A stretch of DNA of 64,000 bases from JACCZR01 sp963830065 (GCA_963830065.1 CAWHLA010000006.1:434001-498000); one strand, 5' to 3'; positions 25,629-35,126 are shown, counted from the first letter of the stretch. The notes: generated from the letters alone by a model not told the origin. Program-made: numbers and translations.

Positions 25629-27236
25629 TCAGGAGGGCGTGCGCCGCAGCGCGAGGCCCACGGCGTCATCGGCCAGGCCGCCGGCCCAAGCGGAGACCTC
25701 GTCGTACACGGCGCCGGGCAGCAACCCGGTCTCCACCTCGGCCGCCAGCCGGACGACGATCTCCTGCAGCCGCTCGACGCCGAGGATCTCGCCCTCGCGC
25801 CGGGCCTCCAGCAGGCCGTCGCTGTAGGCGAAGACCAGGTCGCCCGGGTGGAGCGCGACGTGCTCGGTGTAGGCCCGGCAGGACGCCTCGACACCGAGGG
25901 GGAGGCCGGACGCCTCGAGCGGCTCGGAGGTCTTGTCCGGACTGAGGTGGAGCGGCGCCATGTGGCCGGCGCCGGCGTAGCGCAGCCCCTCGGGCGACAG
26001 GTAGGCCAGGAAGGCGGTGACGAAGCTCTCGTCCTCCAGCCGGCCGCTGATCATGGTGTTGGCCTGCTCCAGCACCTCGGCGGGGTCGGCCAGGTCCCAG
26101 GCCCGGGCCTCGATGAAGAAGCGCACCATTGACGCAAGCGCGGCCTTCTCGACGCCCTTGCCGGCCACGTCGCCGACGAGCATCGCGATCTCCCCGCTGG
26201 GGAGCGGCCAGGCGCCGTAGACGTCCCCGCCAACCGACTGGCTGGCGGCCGGCTCGTAGGCCAGGCCGACCTCGAAGCCGGCCACCTCGGGCAGCGACTG
26301 GGGCACGAAGCCGCGTGTGAGCGCGGTGGTCACCCGCCGCTCGTGCTGGAAGTCGACGCTGTTGGCGATCGCGCCGGCCGACACCCGTGCGAGCTGGACC
26401 AGCAGGGAAAGCTCGTCCTCGCCGAGGGCGCCGGGATGCGGGTGGCTCACCGAGATCGAGCCGAAGTGGCGCCGGCCCAGCTCCAACGGCACGCGCAGCG
26501 ACGACACCCCGCGCGCGGCGCGCTCCTCGCGCCCGTTCGCCACGAACGAGATCTCGGCGTCGGTCGCCCCGCTCAGCCGCTTGGCGTGCTCGGCGATGCG
26601 GTCGACGATCACCTCGAGCTCCAGGGAGCCGGACACGTCCTCGGCGGCGTGCTTGAGCATCTGCTCCTCGCGCGCGCGGCGGGTCTCGGCGGCGGCCACG
26701 CTCGACCGCTCCAGCACGGTGGCCGCGAGATCGGCCAGCACGCCGGCCACGTCGAGGTCGTGGCGGGTGAGCGGCTGCTCGGGGTCCAGGCCCGCAGCCA
26801 GGATCACGCCCTCCTGGCGCCCGTGCCGCCCGGTGATGGGCACGCACACCAGCGAGGCCAGGCGGAAGTGGTCCCAGACCCGGTCGGCCAACTCCTCGCC
26901 GAGGCTGGCCCGCGCGCTGTCCAACAGCATCGGCGCCGCCTCCCAGTCTTTCATCCGAGGCAGGAACAGCGGCCGGTCACGCTCGAGGACGATCTCCGGC
27001 GGCCCCGGCCGCAGCCGGTCGTACGGGCGCCGGTGGGCCGGCGCGAGGAGGGCGCCGAGCTCGGCGTTGCGGAACCAGCCGCCCAGCGGCTGGACCTGCG
27101 TGCGGGCGTCGTCGACCCCGAGCACGGTGATTCCGTCGATCGGCATGAGCCGCCGCGCGTGGGCGATCAGCGGCTGGAGCGCTCGTTCGGCAGGCGGCGC
27201 TGCGGGACTGGTAGGAGCAGGAACTGCGATGGCCAT
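25629..27236 (-). CDS. GAF-GAF-SpoIIE (RsbU-like) PP2C phosphatase
   Basis: 535 residues. GAF-like domain 1 at about 20-175 (VCVPITGRHGRQEGVILAA), GAF-like domain 2 at about 190-310, and a SpoIIE PP2C domain at about 325-535. The SpoIIE domain has AYEPAASQSVGGDVYGAW, VGDVAGKGVEKAALAS, YAGAGHMAPL and YSDGLLEAR, which retain the metal-binding aspartates. Such proteins dephosphorylate anti-anti-sigma factors in partner-switching stress pathways, with GAF domains sensing a small ligand or redox state. No anti-sigma or STAS partner gene is adjacent. Confidence 0.9.
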   Translation of the reverse strand: MAIAVPAPTSPAAPPAERALQPLIAHARRLMPIDGITVLGVDDARTQVQPLGGWFRNAELGALLAPAHRRPYDRLRPGPPEIVLERDRPLFLPRMKDWEAAPMLLDSARASLGEELADRVWDHFRLASLVCVPITGRHGRQEGVILAAGLDPEQPLTRHDLDVAGVLADLAATVLERSSVAAAETRRAREEQMLKHAAEDVSGSLELEVIVDRIAEHAKRLSGATDAEISFVANGREERAARGVSSLRVPLELGRRHFGSISVSHPHPGALGEDELSLLVQLARVSAGAIANSVDFQHERRVTTALTRGFVPQSLPEVAGFEVGLAYEPAASQSVGGDVYGAWPLPSGEIAMLVGDVAGKGVEKAALASMVRFFIEARAWDLADPAEVLEQANTMISGRLEDESFVTAFLAYLSPEGLRYAGAGHMAPLHLSPDKTSEPLEASGLPLGVEASCRAYTEHVALHPGDLVFAYSDGLLEARREGEILGVERLQEIVVRLAAEVETGLLPGAVYDEVSAWAGGLADDAVGLALRRTPS

Positions 27237-27286
27237 CGTGGCGTCAGGTCCAGACTAGGACCGAACCCCCGGCATCGCCACAGGTT

Positions 27287-27931
27287 TCAGGCGCTCTCGG
27301 GCTCGGGCTCCGACCCGCCCCCGCGGCGGCGGCGCACGATGAGGTAGACCACGCCGATGATGATGGCGGCGGCGACCGCGTAGTCGACGTAGTGCAGCTT
27401 GTCCTTCCACTTCTCCCAGTTGTCACCGGCCTCCTTGCCGATGAAGGTCAGCAGCAGGACCCAGGGCACGCAGCCCGCGAGGGTCAGGAGGCTGAAGCGC
27501 CAGAAGGGCATCCGCGCCACGCCCGCAGGCAGCGAGATGAACGTGCGGATGATCGGCAGCATGCGGGTGAAGAAGACGGTGGCGTCGCCGTGGCGCTCGA
27601 ACCAACGGTCGGCCCACTCCAAGTGGCTCTTCTTGATGTGCAGCTTCTTCCCGTGCTTCTCGAGCAGGTCCACGCGCCCGGCGTAGCCGATCCAGTAGGC
27701 GATCCACGAGCCGACGAGGTTGGCCACCGAGCCCACGGCCACTGCAGCGGCCAGGCTGTACTCGCCGTGGGAGACGTTGAAGCCGGCGAACAACATGGTG
27801 GCCTCGGAGGGCACCGGGATGCAGGCGCTCTCCAGCACCATGAGCAGGAACACCCCCGGGAGGCCCATGGCGTCCACGACGTCGACGGCGACGTTGACGA
27901 TGGGGTCGGTTATGGACGCCAGGAGAAACAA
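27287..27931 (-). CDS. DedA/SNARE-associated (VTT) family membrane protein
   Basis: 214 residues, TTG start; no ATG/GTG exists between the upstream in-frame TAA and this codon. Conserved VTT features: ESACIPVPSEATMLFAG (around 35-51), GSVANLVGSWIAYWIGYAGR, FFTRMLPIIRTFISLPAGVARMPFWRF with the essential R and the reentrant-loop motif, and a C-terminal helix before a basic/acidic tail. DedA proteins act as phospholipid (undecaprenyl-phosphate or PE) translocases. In front of the polysaccharide locus, an undecaprenyl-phosphate recycling role is plausible but inferred. Confidence 0.9.
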   Translation of the reverse strand: MFLLASITDPIVNVAVDVVDAMGLPGVFLLMVLESACIPVPSEATMLFAGFNVSHGEYSLAAAVAVGSVANLVGSWIAYWIGYAGRVDLLEKHGKKLHIKKSHLEWADRWFERHGDATVFFTRMLPIIRTFISLPAGVARMPFWRFSLLTLAGCVPWVLLLTFIGKEAGDNWEKWKDKLHYVDYAVAAAIIIGVVYLIVRRRRGGGSEPEPESA

Positions 27932-28021
27932 CTGAGACGTGATGTCGAAGAGGTTGATCAGAACGCGGGGCAGGATGGCCCGCGGAGCTAGTCGATCAGC
28001 GGGTTAGGGTAGCTGGCCGGT

Positions 28022-29101
28022 TTGAGCGTCCCGCTATTCGCCAGCTCCCTGGAGCCCTATCGCGCGCGTCTGGACGAGGCCCTCGCGCGGGTCGTCGAGA
28101 GCGGCAAGTTCATCCTCGGTCCCGAGGTCGCCGCGTTCGAGGAGGAGTTCGCCGCCTACCTCGGGGTGGCCCACTGCGTGGGGGTGGCCAACGGCACCGA
28201 CGCCCTGGCCATCGCGCTGCGCTCCCTGGGGGTGGACCCGGGCGACGAGGTGGTGATGCCGTCGTTGACCTTCTACGCCACGGCCGAGGCCGCCGCCGAC
28301 ATCGGCGCGGTTCCCGTGTTCTGCGACGTCGACCTCGAGACCGCCTGCGTGACGGCGGAGACCGTGCGAGCGGCGCTGACGCCGCGCACCAAGGCGATCG
28401 TCCCGGTGCACTTGTTCGGCAACGTCGCGCCGGTGGCCGAGCTGCGCGAGCTGGGCCTGCCGGTGCTCGAGGACGCGGCGCAGGCCGCCGGGGCCACCTT
28501 GGACGGGAGTAAGGCGGGCTCCCTGGCCGATGCCGCCACCTTCTCCTTCTTCCCTTCCAAGAACCTGCCCTGCCTGGGCGACGGGGGCGCGATCGTGACC
28601 GACAGCGACGAGGTCGCCGCCCAGGCGCGCACGCTGCGCTTCCACGGCTCGCGCGACAAGGTCACCTTCGAGGAGGTGGGCTACAACTCGCGCCTGGACG
28701 AGCTCCAGGCCGCCGCGCTGCGGGTGCTGTTGCCCGAGCTCGACGGCTGGACGGAGGCGCGGCAGGCCACCGCGGCGGAGTATGAGCGCCGGGGGCTGGC
28801 CGACCACGTGACGCCACCCAGGCCGGTGGACGGCGCCGGCCACGCCTACCACCTCTACGTGGCGCGACACGCACAGGCCGACGAGCTGGCCGCGCGGCTG
28901 AGCGACCGGGGGGTGTCCGCCCGCGGCTATTACCGCACGCCGGTCCACCTCCAGCCGGCCATGGCGCACTTCGGGGCGGGCGCCGAACTGCCCGCGACGG
29001 AGGAGCTGGCTGCCACCAACCTGGCGTTGCCGATGGGGACGGGGCTGGACGCTGAGGCCGTGGGCGAGGTGGTCGACGCGTGCGCGTCTGGGTCGACCTG
29101 A
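28022..29101 (+). CDS. DegT/DnrJ/EryC1 sugar aminotransferase
   Basis: 359 residues, TTG start. PLP-dependent nucleotide-sugar aminotransferase: substrate/PLP motif VANGTDALAIAL (54-65), D151-A-A-Q154, PLP lysine K180 in FPSKNLPCLGDGGA, and the C-terminal YHLY/RGYYRTPVHLQP. With the downstream 4,6-dehydratase and the nearby formyltransferase it would make a 4-amino (then N-formyl) deoxysugar. First gene of a rightward operon; it overlaps the DUF354 gene by 22 nt. TAGGGT about 11 nt upstream of the TTG may be the -10. Confidence 0.92.
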   Translation: MSVPLFASSLEPYRARLDEALARVVESGKFILGPEVAAFEEEFAAYLGVAHCVGVANGTDALAIALRSLGVDPGDEVVMPSLTFYATAEAAADIGAVPVFCDVDLETACVTAETVRAALTPRTKAIVPVHLFGNVAPVAELRELGLPVLEDAAQAAGATLDGSKAGSLADAATFSFFPSKNLPCLGDGGAIVTDSDEVAAQARTLRFHGSRDKVTFEEVGYNSRLDELQAAALRVLLPELDGWTEARQATAAEYERRGLADHVTPPRPVDGAGHAYHLYVARHAQADELAARLSDRGVSARGYYRTPVHLQPAMAHFGAGAELPATEELAATNLALPMGTGLDAEAVGEVVDACASGST

Positions 29102-30072
29102 CCAACTCCCCCCACGTGCTGATCATGCGCCCGCTGATCGCGGCGATGCGCGAGGAAGGGCACGACGTGGAGGTGACCGCCAGGGACTTCGCGCAGACGC
29201 TGGAGCTGTGCGAGCGCCTGGGCGTTGACCACACCCCCATCGGCCGCCACGGCGGCAAGGGCCGGGCGCGCAACCTGCTCAGGCGCAGCGGCGCGCTGGC
29301 CCGGTGGGCGCGCCCCCGCCGCTTCGACGTGGCCATGGGTCACGGCTCCAACGACGTGATGGTGGCCGCAGCCCTGCTGCGCGTCCCCAGCGCGACCGCG
29401 TTCGACTACGAGTGGGCCAACGTCCAGCACCAGGTCAACTGCCGCCTGGCCCGCGCCGTCGTCGTCCCCGAGGCGATCCCGCCCGAGCGACTCGCGCGCT
29501 ACGGGGCCGCGAGCAAGCTGCGGCGCTACCGCGGCCTCAAGGAGGAGTACTACCTGGCCGACTTCGAGCCCGACCGGGCCGCGCTGGAGGAGCTGGGCCT
29601 GGACGAGAGCCGGCCGCTGTACGTGATCCGCACCCCACCGGCACTGGCGCTGTATCACCAGTTCGAGCACTCGCTGTTCGCCCGGGTCCTGGACGAGCTA
29701 CGTGGAGAGCAGACGGTGGTCCTCCCTCGCACGCCCGAGCAGCGGGCCGAGCTCGAGGAGGACGGGGGCTTCATCGTGCCCGAGGGGGCGGTGGATGCGC
29801 CGAGCCTGGTGGCCTTCGCCCGGGCGGTCGTGTCCGCCGGCGGTACCATGAACCGCGAAGCGGTGGCGCTCGGCACCCCGGTGTTCACCACGTTCGAAGG
29901 GCGCTTGGGTGCCGTTGACGAAGGCCTGCTGAACGAAGGGCGCCTACGCCGGCTCGAAGACCCGGCGCAGGTGACCGGCGTGAAGCGGTCGAAAGAGGGG
30001 CCGGAACGCATCCGGCGAGACCCGCGCGAACTCGTCAAAATGCTGCTGTCGGCCAAGAGACCGATTCGATGA
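29080..30072 (+). CDS. DUF354 family, GT-B-like glycosyltransferase/epimerase fold
   Basis: 330 residues. DUF354 signature at the N-terminus (VDLTNSPHVLIMRPLIAAMREEGHDVEVTARD). The middle (HGSNDVMVAA, AFDYEWANVQHQ, RYRGLKEEYYLADFEPD) is followed by a C-terminal SAGGTMNREAVALGTPVFTTFEGRLGAVD, equivalent to the donor-binding loop of MurG/WecB-like GT-B enzymes. The exact reaction is unknown. Members sit in surface-glycan clusters and may transfer or epimerise amino sugars. Cotranscribed with the aminotransferase and dehydratase (4-nt overlap with the latter). Confidence 0.85.
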   Translation: MRVWVDLTNSPHVLIMRPLIAAMREEGHDVEVTARDFAQTLELCERLGVDHTPIGRHGGKGRARNLLRRSGALARWARPRRFDVAMGHGSNDVMVAAALLRVPSATAFDYEWANVQHQVNCRLARAVVVPEAIPPERLARYGAASKLRRYRGLKEEYYLADFEPDRAALEELGLDESRPLYVIRTPPALALYHQFEHSLFARVLDELRGEQTVVLPRTPEQRAELEEDGGFIVPEGAVDAPSLVAFARAVVSAGGTMNREAVALGTPVFTTFEGRLGAVDEGLLNEGRLRRLEDPAQVTGVKRSKEGPERIRRDPRELVKMLLSAKRPIR

Positions 30073-31949
30073 GCTCACTGATCTCGTCCGTGAAGGCACG
30101 CCGCCTGGGGCAGGTGGCTGTCGACGCCTGCCTGATCGGGCTGGCCTACTACCTGGCCTACGTCCTGCGCTTCGACTCGGGCGTGCCCCACCGCTACGAG
30201 GAGCTGCTCACCGACACCTTCGTCTTCGTGGTGGTGATGAAGCTCGCGGTCTTCGCGCTGTTCGGGCTCTACTCCAAGCTCTGGCGGTTCGTCGACCAGA
30301 AGGACTTCGAGTCGCTGGTGAAGGCGGTCGTGGTGTCCAGCTTCGTCCTCATCGCCGCCCTCTTCCTCCTGTCGCCGGGCGACACCAGCCCTCCGCGCGG
30401 GGTGATGGCGCTCGACTTCCTGCTCACGCTCGCCTTCTGCGTCAGCGCCCGCTTCCTGGTCCGCGCCGTGGTGGAGCGCCCCCGCGGCCCGCTGGTGGAG
30501 TCCGCCGCCCACGAGGTGCTGATCGTCGGCGCCGGCAACGGCGGCCAGTCGGTGGCCACCGAGCTGCGCCGCAACCCCGCCCTGTCCACGGCGCCCATCG
30601 GCTTCATCGACGACGACCCGCGCAAGCGCGGGATGCGCATCGCCGGCTTCGAGGTCCTCGGCTCCACCGACGACCTGCCGCGCGTGCTCGACGACACCCA
30701 GCCCAGCGAGGTCGTCATCGCCATCCCCTCGGCCCCCGGCGTGCTGCGTCAGAAGGTGGTGACCGCCTGCCGCTCGCGCGACATCCCGGTGCGGACGCTG
30801 CCCACCACCTTCGAGCTGCTCTCGGGCGGGGTCAACCTCGTCCGCCAGGTGCGCGAGCTGAGGGTGGAGGACGTGCTCGGCCGCGAGCCGGTGCGCGTGG
30901 AGCTCGACCGCATTGGGGCCTACCTGCGCGGCCAGACCGTCCTGGTGACCGGCGCCGGCGGCTCGATCGGCTCGGAGCTGTGCCGCCAGATCGCCCGCGT
31001 GAGCCCGCGCCAGCTGATCCTGCTGGAGAACGGCGAGAACGCCCTGTTCGAGATCGCCCGCGAGCTCGAGGACGAGCGCCACTTCGGCCGCGCGCTCCCC
31101 GTGCTCGCCGACGTCAAGGACGCCACCCGCATGGCCGAGATCTTCGAGGAGCACCAGCCGTCGACCGTCTTCCACGCCGCGGCCTACAAGCACGTGGGGC
31201 TGATGGAGGAGAACCCCGTCGAGGCCCTGCGCAACAACGCCGTGGCCACCCGGATCGTGGCCGCAGCGGCGGGCGAGGCCGGGGTGGACCGCTTCGTGCT
31301 CGTGTCCACCGACAAGGCCGTGGCGCCGGCCACGGTGATGGGCGCCTCCAAGGCGCTCGCCGAGTGGGCGGTCGAGGCCGCCCAGCACCGCTACCGCTCC
31401 ACCAGCTACGCGGCCGTGCGCTTCGGCAACGTGCTCGGCTCCTCGGGCTCGGTGGTGCCGATCTTCCGCCGCCAGATCGCCGCCGGGGGGCCGGTCACCG
31501 TCACCGACGAGAAGATGACCCGCTACTTCATGACGATCCCCGAGGCGGTGCAGCTGATCATCCGGTCGGGCGAGCTGGCCTCCTCGGGCGAGGTCTTCGT
31601 GCTGGAGATGGGCGAACCGGTCAAGATCGTCGATCTCGCGCGGAACATGATCCGGCTCGCCGGCCTGGAGCCCGACGATGACATCGCGGTCGAGGTGATC
31701 GGCCAGCGGCCCGGCGAGAAGATCCACGAGGACCTGTTCAACCCCGGCGAGCGGCCCCAGCCCACCCCGGCCGAGAAGATCGTCTCCGCGCTGCGGCCTG
31801 CGCCCGACCCCGAGTGGGTCGAGACCGCCTTCCTACGCATCGAGGAGCTCGTCTACGCGGGTGACGCCGCGGCCTTGGCGGGCGCGGTGGCCGAGCTCTC
31901 CGCTGAACGCAGCCTGATGGTGGGCGGCGGCAGCCGCCCGGCGCTCTAA
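30069..31949 (+). CDS. Membrane-bound nucleotide-sugar 4,6-dehydratase (CapD/WbpM/PglF type)
   Basis: 626 residues. Four N-terminal transmembrane helices (about 15-130), a first Rossmann CoA-binding-like domain (VLIVGAGNGGQSVATEL, about 150-160) and a C-terminal short-chain dehydrogenase domain from about 290. The latter carries the NAD motif TGAGGSIGSELCRQ and the active-site region VSTDKAVAPATVMGASKALAEW. The Ser/Thr-Asp-Lys arrangement replaces the YxxxK tyrosine, as in WbpM. It should convert UDP-GlcNAc to UDP-4-keto-6-deoxy-GlcNAc at the membrane, feeding the DegT aminotransferase. ATGA overlap with DUF354. Confidence 0.92.
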   Translation: MSSLISSVKARRLGQVAVDACLIGLAYYLAYVLRFDSGVPHRYEELLTDTFVFVVVMKLAVFALFGLYSKLWRFVDQKDFESLVKAVVVSSFVLIAALFLLSPGDTSPPRGVMALDFLLTLAFCVSARFLVRAVVERPRGPLVESAAHEVLIVGAGNGGQSVATELRRNPALSTAPIGFIDDDPRKRGMRIAGFEVLGSTDDLPRVLDDTQPSEVVIAIPSAPGVLRQKVVTACRSRDIPVRTLPTTFELLSGGVNLVRQVRELRVEDVLGREPVRVELDRIGAYLRGQTVLVTGAGGSIGSELCRQIARVSPRQLILLENGENALFEIARELEDERHFGRALPVLADVKDATRMAEIFEEHQPSTVFHAAAYKHVGLMEENPVEALRNNAVATRIVAAAAGEAGVDRFVLVSTDKAVAPATVMGASKALAEWAVEAAQHRYRSTSYAAVRFGNVLGSSGSVVPIFRRQIAAGGPVTVTDEKMTRYFMTIPEAVQLIIRSGELASSGEVFVLEMGEPVKIVDLARNMIRLAGLEPDDDIAVEVIGQRPGEKIHEDLFNPGERPQPTPAEKIVSALRPAPDPEWVETAFLRIEELVYAGDAAALAGAVAELSAERSLMVGGGSRPAL

Positions 31950-31967
31950 GGTTCGGGGACTTCCGGC

Positions 31968-33269
31968 ATGGAGATCGTTCAGCAGATCGGCGCCTACGCC
32001 GGGTTGGCCGCGGTGGTGGGTCTAGCCGTGTTGTCCGCCCTCTACTTCTCGCAGGCGCGTGACGTTCGCCGGCTGCGCGAGTGGGCCGGCCGTGCCCCCG
32101 AACGGACCCCCGACGCCGTCCCCGGGCAGCCTGCCCGGGTCACCCCACAGCCGCGGCGCCCGGGACCGGTGCGCCCCGGCCAGCCCGTCCGGCCTGGGCA
32201 GCCGCCCGTCCGCCCGGCTCAGACCGGGGCAGGACCCGCCACCGCCGTAGGTGGAGCGGCCGCCGTGGGAGGCGCCGCCGGCGCCGCGGCGGGCGCAGGC
32301 GCGGCTGGGCCGTCCTCACCCGCCGCGAGGAGCGCCGCCGGAGGACCGGAGGCACCGCCCGCCGACAGCGATCAAGAAGCCGAAGAGGGCGCCGACACGG
32401 GCGACGAGGAGGCGCTGGAGCCGGCAGCCGCGGGTGACGACGGCGACGCTACGGAGGTGGCGCCCCCGCCCGGCGACGAGGACCTGGGCCCCGAGGGGGA
32501 CACCGGCGAAGAGGACGAGCTCCGCGAAGACGAGGAATACCTCGACGAGGACGAGGAAGCGGCCGAGGAAGACGAGGACCTGGAGCCCGCAGGGCCGTCC
32601 AACGGCGCCCCGGCGGACAGCGAGCGCCCCTCGCCGCCGGTCCCTCCGGTCAAGCCCTCGCCGCCCACGCTTCCGCCCCGGCCGGCGGCGCGCCTGCCCG
32701 CCCGCCCCGCTCCGCCGACCAGGACCGCGGGCGGCCACACCGAGGTCATCCCCCCGCCCGAGCAGCGCCGGGCGCCCTGGTACCGGCGCGACCCGCGCCT
32801 GGCCGTGCTGGCCGTGGCCGGTGTCCTGATCGTCGGCGGCGCGGCGGTGTTCGGGCTGACCAAGATCGGCGAGTCGGGGAACGAGAGCCAGCAGCGCGCG
32901 GCGCAGAGCTCGAACAACGAGAACAACAACGGCTCGAATCAGTCCAGCTCCCGTAAGCGCAAGGCGGCGGTGAACCCGTCGTCGGTCACCGTCTCGGTGC
33001 TCAACGGCACCAACATCCCCGGCCTGGCCGCCCAGATCGGCGACGAGGTGGAGGCCAAGGGCTTCCAGCTGGGCAACGTCACCAACGCCAGCGACCAGGG
33101 CGTACGCAACGAGTCGGTCGTCTTCTACGCCCAGGGTGGCGAGCGCGAGGCGATCGCGGTGGGCCGGGCGCTGGACATCTCCCAGCGCGAGGGCATCGAC
33201 GCCCAGACGCAGTCCCTGGCCGGCGACGCCCGCGTGGTCGTCGTGGCCGGGTCCGACAAGACCCGCTGA
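31968..33269 (+). CDS. LytR C-terminal domain protein with long disordered linker
   Basis: 433 residues. N-terminal transmembrane helix (about 8-28), then about 240 residues of Pro/Gly/Ala-rich and very acidic low complexity. A second membrane helix follows (about 280-302, LAVLAVAGVLIVGGAAVFGL), then an Asn/Ser-rich spacer and a LytR_C domain (about 340-430: VSVLNGTNIPGLAAQIGDEVEAKGF). LytR_C domains accompany LCP cell-wall glycopolymer ligases but no LCP catalytic domain is present. Probably an envelope protein of the polysaccharide machinery. Confidence 0.8.
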   Translation: MEIVQQIGAYAGLAAVVGLAVLSALYFSQARDVRRLREWAGRAPERTPDAVPGQPARVTPQPRRPGPVRPGQPVRPGQPPVRPAQTGAGPATAVGGAAAVGGAAGAAAGAGAAGPSSPAARSAAGGPEAPPADSDQEAEEGADTGDEEALEPAAAGDDGDATEVAPPPGDEDLGPEGDTGEEDELREDEEYLDEDEEAAEEDEDLEPAGPSNGAPADSERPSPPVPPVKPSPPTLPPRPAARLPARPAPPTRTAGGHTEVIPPPEQRRAPWYRRDPRLAVLAVAGVLIVGGAAVFGLTKIGESGNESQQRAAQSSNNENNNGSNQSSSRKRKAAVNPSSVTVSVLNGTNIPGLAAQIGDEVEAKGFQLGNVTNASDQGVRNESVVFYAQGGEREAIAVGRALDISQREGIDAQTQSLAGDARVVVVAGSDKTR

Positions 33270-33273
33270 TCGG

Positions 33274-34047
33274 CTAGGGCACTTCGCCGGCGTCGCGGAG
33301 GGCGCGCGCCACTTCCGCCAGCCGGCTCTCGTCCACCAGGGTGTAGGTGCTCCCGCCGCGCTCGATCGTGGCCCCGGGCCAGGGCGGATACCAGAAGGCG
33401 CGAATGCGGCGCTCGATCTCCTCGGCGTCGGCATCGGGCGGCGTGCGCCGCATGTCCTCCAGCTCCTGGCGGCTGACGTAGCGGCCCTTGCCCTGGGGCT
33501 CGCGGGGGAGGTCGTCCCCGCGAAGCACCGCGTCCAACACCCCGCGGAAGACCTCGAGCAGCTCGTCCTGGGAGCGGAGGTCGAGGGACCACGCGGTCTC
33601 GGCTGCCGGGTCGATGGCGAAGCGCCGGACCTCGACCAGGTCGCCGGTGTCGAAGCTCTCGTCCACGAAGTGGGCGGAGACGCCCCACTCGGTGAAGCCC
33701 TCCAGCACCGCGACGTTGTAGCCCCCCACGCCGCGCATGTCGGGCAGCGGGGCGGGGTGGAAGTTCAGGCAGCCGACGGCCGGGCCCGAGATCAGCGGCT
33801 CCCTGATCAGCCGGGGGTAGAGGAAGGACACCACCAGGTCGGCCTCCTCGGCCAGCGCGTAGGCCTCGTCCTCGGTAGCGAGCGCCACGCCCAGCCTCTC
33901 GGCCGCGAGGTCGGTGCGCTGCGCTGCGTGCTCCTCGCCGGTGGCGGGGGGGACCACCACGCCGCCCACCTCGCAGCCGCGGTCCACGAGGGTCTCGAGC
34001 GCGCGGACGGCCGAGCGCTTGTGCTTTGAGAGGTAGAGGACCTTCAT
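33274..34047 (-). CDS. Formyltransferase-like protein (sugar N-formyltransferase candidate)
   Basis: 257 residues from ATG 34047 (ATGA overlap with the upstream glycosyltransferase). Formyltransferase fold with the full catalytic triad: N95 and H97 in LNFHPAPLP and D133 in SFDTGD, spaced as in E. coli Fmt (N106/H108/D144). It is shorter than Fmt and lacks the tRNA-binding C-domain signature. Next to a 4,6-dehydratase and an aminotransferase, N-formylation of a 4-amino sugar with N10-formyl-THF is the most likely reaction. A long upstream extension of the frame (to 34836) is antisense to nothing real and was rejected. Confidence 0.85.
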   Translation of the reverse strand: MKVLYLSKHKRSAVRALETLVDRGCEVGGVVVPPATGEEHAAQRTDLAAERLGVALATEDEAYALAEEADLVVSFLYPRLIREPLISGPAVGCLNFHPAPLPDMRGVGGYNVAVLEGFTEWGVSAHFVDESFDTGDLVEVRRFAIDPAAETAWSLDLRSQDELLEVFRGVLDAVLRGDDLPREPQGKGRYVSRQELEDMRRTPPDADAEEIERRIRAFWYPPWPGATIERGGSTYTLVDESRLAEVARALRDAGEVP

Positions 34048-35126
34048 CCGGTGAGCTCGGCGTAGAGGTCGAGCGTAAGGCGAGCCACCTCGTCCCACGA
34101 GTACGGCCCCTCGGCCGCTGCCCTGGCGGCGGCACCCAGCCGCTCGCGCGCCCCGGCGTCCTCCAGCAACTCGCGGAGGGCATCCGCCAGCGCGACGGGG
34201 TCCTCGGGTGCCACCAGCCGCCCGGCGCCGGTGTCCTGCGCGACCTCCTCGAACCCTCCGATGGCGCTCATCACGACCGGCTTGCCGAACGCCAGCGCCA
34301 CGTTGAGCACACCCGACTGGTCGACCTCGCGGTGGGGCAGCACCACCAGGTCCGCCCGGCGGAAGTACGCGGGCACCTCGGGCTCGGCCAGGTAGCGGGT
34401 CACGAACCGGACCCGGTCGTCCGCGAGCTCTCGCAGCGGCTCCATCGGCGTGTCCAGCGGCCGGCCGACGACCCAGAGCTCCGCGCCGTCGATCTGGGCG
34501 AAGGCGCGGAGCAGCACGTCGATCCCCTTGTACGGACGCACCGTGCCGAAGCAGAGCACCACGGGCCCCTCGACCTCGGCCAGGTCGGGCGGAAGAGGCT
34601 GCTCGTCGGGGATGGAGAGCATGTGCTCGAAGGCGCCGTGGGGAATCACCCGGATGCGCCCGGGGTCCACGCCCACCCGCTGCTCGAGCTCCCGCGCCCC
34701 GTGGCGGGTGTGCACCACCACGGCGTCCATCTCGCGCGCCACGTCCACGGACCCGCTCCTGCGCAGCACGTTGTGGACGGTCATCACCCGCGGGCGCTTG
34801 GGTGGCAGCAGGAACCGGTCGGCCGGGCGCAGCCACTGGTAGTGGGCCACGTCGGCGTCGGCCAGGCGCCCGCGGAGGCGCAGCATGCCGGCGGGGTGCT
34901 CGAGCGCTTTGGCCACGCGCCGCCGCCGCCGGGCCTCCAAGCCCGACCGCGTGGCCAGTGGATAGAACAGCTCGGTGAGCTCGTAGTCGCGCTCTTGCGG
35001 CAGCGGACCGTAGAGAAACCGCGACGTGATCAGCTCCACGGCCGCCCCTCGGCGGGCCAGCGCGGCAGCCAGCGCGTGGTCATAAGGGGTCACGTCTCCC
35101 GACGGATCGATCAGCTTCACCTTCAC
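34044..35126 (-). CDS. Family 4-type glycosyltransferase
   Basis: 360 residues, GTG start. GT-B retaining glycosyltransferase: N-domain DPSGDVTPYDHALAAALARRG and TVHNVLRR, C-domain GTVRPYKGIDVLLRAFAQ and the donor-site EX7E-like region. That last region reads SGVLNVALAFGKPVVMSAIGGFEEV, with E changed to S at the first position (DQSGVLN) and E kept at the second. Cytoplasmic, builds a surface glycan. Operon with the formyltransferase. Confidence 0.88.
   Translation of the reverse strand: MKVKLIDPSGDVTPYDHALAAALARRGAAVELITSRFLYGPLPQERDYELTELFYPLATRSGLEARRRRRVAKALEHPAGMLRLRGRLADADVAHYQWLRPADRFLLPPKRPRVMTVHNVLRRSGSVDVAREMDAVVVHTRHGARELEQRVGVDPGRIRVIPHGAFEHMLSIPDEQPLPPDLAEVEGPVVLCFGTVRPYKGIDVLLRAFAQIDGAELWVVGRPLDTPMEPLRELADDRVRFVTRYLAEPEVPAYFRRADLVVLPHREVDQSGVLNVALAFGKPVVMSAIGGFEEVAQDTGAGRLVAPEDPVALADALRELLEDAGARERLGAAARAAAEGPYSWDEVARLTLDLYAELTG

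Noticed and set aside
30075..31727. 550-codon minus-strand frame opposite the 4,6-dehydratase
   Set aside because: His/Asp/Gly/Leu-rich shadow frame without any motif, while the plus strand encodes a complete membrane dehydratase.
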